From assembly GCA_026000155.1 (NCBI GenBank), contig BNYG01000019.1, positions 1 to 47,109 on the forward strand: 47,109 nucleotides of DNA, given 5' to 3'. Below, piece after piece: positions 42,804-47,109 of the stretch. The notes beneath the pieces were generated by a model. It did not search any database. It was not told the DNA's origin and was given only the letters and a program-made list of their open reading frames with translations. Both the position numbers and the translations under genes were made by a program. Every line of letters begins with the position of its first letter. Positions within the stretch are counted from its first letter, which is position 1. The stretch comes from Bacteroidia bacterium (GTDB lineage Bacteria > Bacteroidota > Bacteroidia > Bacteroidales > Azobacteroidaceae).

Positions 42804-42847
42804 AATTACGAATTACGAATCAATTGAGAGATTCGTAATTCGTAATT
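42804..42847. repeat. 18-bp perfect hairpin between susD and the first GH43 gene
   Basis: AATTACGAATTACGAATC (42804-42821) pairs perfectly with 42830-42847 around AATTGAGA. ATTACGA is repeated in each arm. It starts four bases past the susD stop. It lacks a T tract on the minus strand, so it may protect the susCD mRNA end or attenuate transcription rather than fully terminate it. Confidence 0.8.
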
Positions 42848-42850
42848 GAA

Positions 42851-44878
42851 TTATTGTATTGGACCTGCCGAAGCTTCGATCGGCCAACCCGGATTTTGAT
42901 AAATGGGTGAGCTGGAATAATCCACTACTGTACCTTCAGGCACACCATTACCTACCGAAGCCACCAAAAAGTGTTCAAAAGCAATCGGTGTCAAGTAATG
43001 CGCCATCACCCAAGTGGCGCCATTATAAGCCAAGCTGGTTGTCGATTTTTCATGAGGGCGGAAATAATCGCTCAAAGCCGGTGAGGAAACGGTAGAAATA
43101 GGACTGCCATTATAATTGATGGGTTTGAAGTTGTACCAGGGTGCAATCACCGGACTCCATACTTTGAAACCTTCAAAGTGGTAGTAGTTGCCAATCAATT
43201 GGTCTAATGACCTCCAACGTCTTACATCGCTGTAACGTTGAGCTTCTGCCAACAATTCCACACTCCGTTCGCGGCGAATATTGTACAAGGTCTTATCCAC
43301 TTGCTGTCCTGCCGACCAAGAGCCCCAGTTATTCACTTCCTTAGACATATCCGTATTGTCAATGGTCTTTTGAAAATCGGTATCCATGCCGGCACGTTCC
43401 CGTATTTTTACCCAATAAGCCTGAGCCTTGGCATCCAGCGAACCGTTCTTTTCGTAAGCGGCTTCGATATAGTTGAGATAAGCTTCCGTAGCCCGGAACA
43501 CGACAGAACCATTAGCGCTGTTTCCATTACGATTGTTTGCATAGTCATAATTCATTCCTTTACTAATCGTATAGCCGGTTGCATATTTCTTTTCACTGTC
43601 AGCAATCTTGATGTCGGGAATAGGTTCTACGGTAAAACCATGTGTACCTACACCCAAATTCGTAAGCGCATTCGTTTGTCCCGGCACTTTCAAAAAGATT
43701 TGCAAACGAGGATCGCGGTTTATCTTCACATCTTTGATGTCGTTATCACCCTTATAGTCGGCTGATTGATAGAATGGCAAACCGTCTTTCATCAAGAAAC
43801 TTTCGATCATTACCCGGCTAAGACCCACGTTCTTATTGTTGGAAGTAGCATAAACATTCACGTTGTTGGTAATCAAATCTTGTTTGAACTGTCTCCATAA
43901 AAGGACTTCCGAATACTTCTTCATATCCACATCACTAAACATGGTGAAATATTGATTCTTGTCGTTGGTAACATCTGTTTCTTTCCAGTTGTTAGGAGTC
44001 AAAGGGAAACCGGCATCGTCTGCTACTGCGGCTGCAGCCGTCATAGCTTCTCCTAAGAAGTAAGCGATTTCCGCATCAATATCAATAGTAAAGCCTGCAT
44101 TATAATCTTTCGATGCACCCGGCCATCCCGGACCACCCGGTACAAAAGCGGTTCCCTTGAAATATTTTTCCCAAGTACCTTCATACAAGGCTACGCGAGA
44201 TTTCAGCAAGTAGGCGCAAGCTCTATTCACACGATTTTTATTGCCGTCGGGAGCATTGACGCTCAAAAACTCAATGGCTTTATCCACGTCGGCCAAGATA
44301 TGGCGAGCCACTTCATTGCGGGGCGCTCTTTTGCTGGCTGCAATCAAAACGTCCATATTATCCGGCAAGTTCACATCAATGATGGGGAAATCACCCAAAT
44401 CACGCAATTTACTAAAATATTCAAAAGCACGGAAGAAATAGATTTCACCAATATAATGCTTACAATTAGCGAGATTACCTTGCAGTTCGCCTGCTTCGTA
44501 ACGAGGAATCACGGTGTTGATGAAATAGTTTAGTTGTACTATGCGACCGAAACTCCAATCGCCATTGTCAGTAGGCACTTTCCATTCTCCGGGAATGTAT
44601 CGATTATTCATGCTATTACCATCAATCATCACATCAGTATTGGCATCCGTAGCAAAAGTACCCCATTCATACAAATGGTCGCCGGTGCCATGGGTAGGCA
44701 ATATTTGATAATTATCCATGGCATACGCACTGAGTTGTGCATCATTCCAAAGGTATTTTTCCGGAGTGATAGCCGATGAAGGCTCTCTATCCAAATAATC
44801 GTCACACGAAACTATCGACAGCGACAGAAAACCTGTCCATGCAAATAGTAAAAATTTATTTAATTTATTTCGTTTCAT
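42851..44878 (-). CDS. susD: SusD/RagB-family outer-membrane glycan-binding lipoprotein
   Basis: A 675-residue surface lipoprotein with lipobox IVSC (Cys25), then the acidic DDYLDREP stretch typical of SusD and of surface export. Tetratricopeptide-like helices in the N-terminal half (AYLLKSRVALYEGTW) and the RagB-type C-terminal part (YNIRRERSVELLAEAQRYSDVRRWR) are clear. It acts as the lid on SusC that captures oligosaccharides. It follows susC by 12 bases. The symbol denotes the family; the glycan bound is inferred from the neighbours. Confidence 0.93.
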   Translation of the reverse strand: MKRNKLNKFLLFAWTGFLSLSIVSCDDYLDREPSSAITPEKYLWNDAQLSAYAMDNYQILPTHGTGDHLYEWGTFATDANTDVMIDGNSMNNRYIPGEWKVPTDNGDWSFGRIVQLNYFINTVIPRYEAGELQGNLANCKHYIGEIYFFRAFEYFSKLRDLGDFPIIDVNLPDNMDVLIAASKRAPRNEVARHILADVDKAIEFLSVNAPDGNKNRVNRACAYLLKSRVALYEGTWEKYFKGTAFVPGGPGWPGASKDYNAGFTIDIDAEIAYFLGEAMTAAAAVADDAGFPLTPNNWKETDVTNDKNQYFTMFSDVDMKKYSEVLLWRQFKQDLITNNVNVYATSNNKNVGLSRVMIESFLMKDGLPFYQSADYKGDNDIKDVKINRDPRLQIFLKVPGQTNALTNLGVGTHGFTVEPIPDIKIADSEKKYATGYTISKGMNYDYANNRNGNSANGSVVFRATEAYLNYIEAAYEKNGSLDAKAQAYWVKIRERAGMDTDFQKTIDNTDMSKEVNNWGSWSAGQQVDKTLYNIRRERSVELLAEAQRYSDVRRWRSLDQLIGNYYHFEGFKVWSPVIAPWYNFKPINYNGSPISTVSSPALSDYFRPHEKSTTSLAYNGATWVMAHYLTPIAFEHFLVASVGNGVPEGTVVDYSSSPIYQNPGWPIEASAGPIQ

Positions 44879-44890
44879 TGTTATTATATT

Positions 44891-47109
44891 TTAAAAATTA
44901 ACATTTAAACCTACGGAAAATACTTTGGATAGCGGATACACATTACCAAAGCTTTCCCATCCGCCACTAATGGTTTCGGGGTCGAACATGGTTGCCAATT
45001 TGGTAGCCGTCCAAAGGTTTTCGCCTGAGGCGAAGATTCTCAACTTAGAGCAACCGAATTTATGCGTAATATTAGAAGGAAGCGTATAACCGATTTGCAG
45101 GTTTTTCAAACGGATATAAGATGCATCTTGCAAATAGCGTGTTTGTTGAAATTGATTTTTTCCACTTCGGTTGAAAGAAGGATTGGGATAATAGCCATCC
45201 ACATTCGGGCCAAAAACATCATTATTGGAATAATCGGCAGGACGGTAATAATCCAAATGTTCTACAAAACCGGTGGAATGCCAAAGACCGCCGCCACCCG
45301 GAGTATTATGACCGGCAGTAGCGCCCCAGAAATAATACGAACGTTGCCAATAATCCCTTTTACCGACACCTTGGAAAAAGGCACGAAAGTCGAAGCCTTT
45401 ATAAGAAGCATTCAAATCCAAAGAGAAAGGTAAATGAGGCGTGTCGTTGCCAATGATTTTCAAGTCATCATGGTCGTCCAATGTACCGGCGCCTTCACTG
45501 ATTTTACCGTTTCCGTTCAAATCTTTGTACATCACATCACCCGCTACCCATTGAGAGCCGAGAGCATCTTGTCCGCCATTAGGCAGAGAAGCCAAATGGT
45601 CAATCATCTGTTGTTCGTCGCGAGCCAAGTCAATCGTTTCAAAGCCCCAAATATCGCCCAGATTTTTACCGGAATAATAAGTCCAAATATTACCTGTCGG
45701 ATTAAAGTATTTAGTTACTTTACCACGATAATCAGACAAGCGTACGGTGGCGCTATAAGAAAAATCGCCTATTTTGTCTTTCCATCCCAATTCCAATTCC
45801 CATCCCTTGGTTTGCAACTCGGTATTGTTTGTCTTAGGCTCCGTATAACCATACGTTTCAGGCAATGTAGGAGCCGGTCCAATCTGGTCTTTTGTTGTAC
45901 GGACATAATAGTCAGCCGTTAATGTCAATCGATTATTCAGCGCCGCAACATCTAAACCGATATTAAAGGTATTGATGCTTTCCCAAGTCCAAGTAGAAGA
46001 AACAGGGTCAGGAGAATAAGCTGTATTGGGACGAACACCTCCAATAAGCCAATCTCTGCCACCTCCTTGATTTAACGGCATTCCCAAATAGGTGGGATAA
46101 TAAAGCACTTCATTTTTATCATCGCCATAAGTATAAACGTTCCCGCCGCCCAATTCACCATACGAGACCCGAAATTTAAAGGTGCTTAGCTTGTCCAGGT
46201 TTTCTTCCCAAAAAGATTCACGTGCAATATTCCAACCGGCAGACACAGAGGGAAACAAATCCCAGCGGTGTTCTCTACGGAAACGAGTGTTGCCATCATA
46301 TCTCAAGTTGACTTCCAATAAATATTTTTCCAAATAGTTGTAATTGATGCGGCCAAAGAATCCGGCAGTTGCCCAATCGTTGTAATAACCATTTGCCGAA
46401 GGCGCTTTCACAAGACCGTTTTCATCTAAACCGGAGTTCACATTCAACACAGGATATGCCGGGTCTTGAATGCCTGCTTTTTCAGCCGACAATTCGCGAT
46501 ACTTCATCTGTTCTGTTTGGAAACCGCCCATCACTTTGAAATTATGCGTATCGTTCAAGGATTTAGTATATTCCGTATAGATATTGATGTCGTAATAGTT
46601 TGTTCGTGAAGCTCCTTCATATACAGCGCTGCTGGTAGAATAAGCATACGGATTACCCTCTACATCGTGATTATAGGTTATCTGGTTGTCCCAATGATTG
46701 AAATTATTTTCTGAACGGTAGTTCAGCTCGGCGAATGTTTTCCAGCCTTTGATTGGCTCCAACACGACTTGCACTTGTTGATACAACCAATCTTTTTGAT
46801 ACTTGTCCTGACCTCTATCTGCCAAGCCCAAAGCGGGTGAAGGGGAAGAATACAAAAATCCGTTCGGGTCGCGGAAAGGAAGCGTTGGCCAACCTTGACG
46901 AGCCAAGTCATGATACAATCCGCTGGTTAAAGCGGCAGGGCGTTCATATTCTTGACGAATAAAACGAGTCGAGTAATTTACGGTAGCCCAATCATTGAGT
47001 TTTGCTCCTACTTTAGCGCTTGCCGTATAACGATTAAAAATGTCTTGATTCAATTTCATCAAACCGTCTTGTCCCAAAAAGTTGCCGGAAATATAATAGT
47101 TGATGGTTT
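44891..47109 (-). CDS. susC: SusC/RagA-family TonB-dependent transporter, C-terminal part (cut by window edge)
   Basis: About 738 codons of the C-terminal barrel of an outer-membrane transporter; the frame stays open to the right edge, so the signal peptide, carboxypeptidase-like domain and plug lie outside. Recognisable parts include LNDWATVNYSTRFIRQEYERP, VNLRYDGNTRFRREHRWDLFPSVSAGWNI, VMYKDLNGNGKI and the terminal strand VFSVGLNVNF. With SusD it forms the pump that brings oligosaccharides into the periplasm using TonB energy. Confidence 0.95.
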   Translation of the reverse strand, partial: TINYYISGNFLGQDGLMKLNQDIFNRYTASAKVGAKLNDWATVNYSTRFIRQEYERPAALTSGLYHDLARQGWPTLPFRDPNGFLYSSPSPALGLADRGQDKYQKDWLYQQVQVVLEPIKGWKTFAELNYRSENNFNHWDNQITYNHDVEGNPYAYSTSSAVYEGASRTNYYDINIYTEYTKSLNDTHNFKVMGGFQTEQMKYRELSAEKAGIQDPAYPVLNVNSGLDENGLVKAPSANGYYNDWATAGFFGRINYNYLEKYLLEVNLRYDGNTRFRREHRWDLFPSVSAGWNIARESFWEENLDKLSTFKFRVSYGELGGGNVYTYGDDKNEVLYYPTYLGMPLNQGGGRDWLIGGVRPNTAYSPDPVSSTWTWESINTFNIGLDVAALNNRLTLTADYYVRTTKDQIGPAPTLPETYGYTEPKTNNTELQTKGWELELGWKDKIGDFSYSATVRLSDYRGKVTKYFNPTGNIWTYYSGKNLGDIWGFETIDLARDEQQMIDHLASLPNGGQDALGSQWVAGDVMYKDLNGNGKISEGAGTLDDHDDLKIIGNDTPHLPFSLDLNASYKGFDFRAFFQGVGKRDYWQRSYYFWGATAGHNTPGGGGLWHSTGFVEHLDYYRPADYSNNDVFGPNVDGYYPNPSFNRSGKNQFQQTRYLQDASYIRLKNLQIGYTLPSNITHKFGCSKLRIFASGENLWTATKLATMFDPETISGGWESFGNVYPLSKVFSVGLNVNF

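Overview
The window reads as a chromosomal segment of a Bacteroidales bacterium (phylum Bacteroidota). The grounds are a SusC/SusD pair with glycoside hydrolases, a BtuB-BtuG-BtuF vitamin B12 uptake operon behind a cobalamin riboswitch, families largely confined to the phylum (DUF4294, DUF5687, DUF1460, FISUMP-like), the conserved rpsU-xer-hpf order, and many promoters of the phylum-specific type (TAnnTTTG at -7, sometimes TTG about 20 bases upstream). I cannot name the genus. No transposase, integrase of a mobile element, tRNA or rRNA was seen.

Layout. 0.1-8.5 kb: HAD phosphatase, DUF4294 protein, SpoU-type RNA methyltransferase, a two-gene ABC exporter, a DUF1460 amidase-like protein and a large GH43-GH95 fusion enzyme. 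8.5-13.5 kb: an accessory stretch with OsmC, three type II toxin-antitoxin pairs (YoeB-, YafQ- and HigB-type), DinB, a FISUMP-like surface protein that looks 5'-truncated, and gene debris: the last 50 codons of a GH9-like gene joined to a nearly identical copy of the first 17 codons of osmC. 13.5-18.1 kb: cobalamin riboswitch and btuB-btuG-btuF. 18.1-20.3 kb: rpsU, a XerC/D recombinase, hpf, then a strongly structured candidate small RNA with its own promoter and terminator, and a convergent gene resembling toxin-type nuclease domains. 20.4-27.2 kb (minus strand): one operon leuA-leuC-leuD-cimA-mgsA-leuB. It supplies leucine and, through citramalate, isoleucine precursors, with a methylglyoxal synthase gene embedded. 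27.4-33.4 kb: serine hydrolase, ABC-F protein, DEAD-box helicase, EamA transporter, and two divergent small DNA-binding-type proteins. 33.4-35.6 kb: GH20 hexosaminidase and a RidA-like protein.

35.7-47.1 kb (minus strand) is a polysaccharide utilization locus transcribed as susC (cut by the window edge), susD, GH43_24-like, galK, GH35, GH43_24-like, GH43, followed by a decayed GH2 beta-galactosidase fragment. Two exo-beta-1,3-galactanase-like enzymes, a beta-galactosidase, a GH43 enzyme that may trim arabinose, and a galactokinase together point to type II arabinogalactan: side chains trimmed, the beta-1,3-galactan backbone shortened from its end, and the galactose phosphorylated.

Small palindromic repeats are scattered through the window. 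One sits in frame inside btuF, several lie in the leu operon gaps, and one appears to have become the N-terminus of the GH35 protein. The features I would check first are the candidate small RNA at 19,667-19,763, the in-frame palindrome in btuF, the GH43-GH95 fusion, mgsA inside the leu/ile operon and the galK-containing galactan locus.
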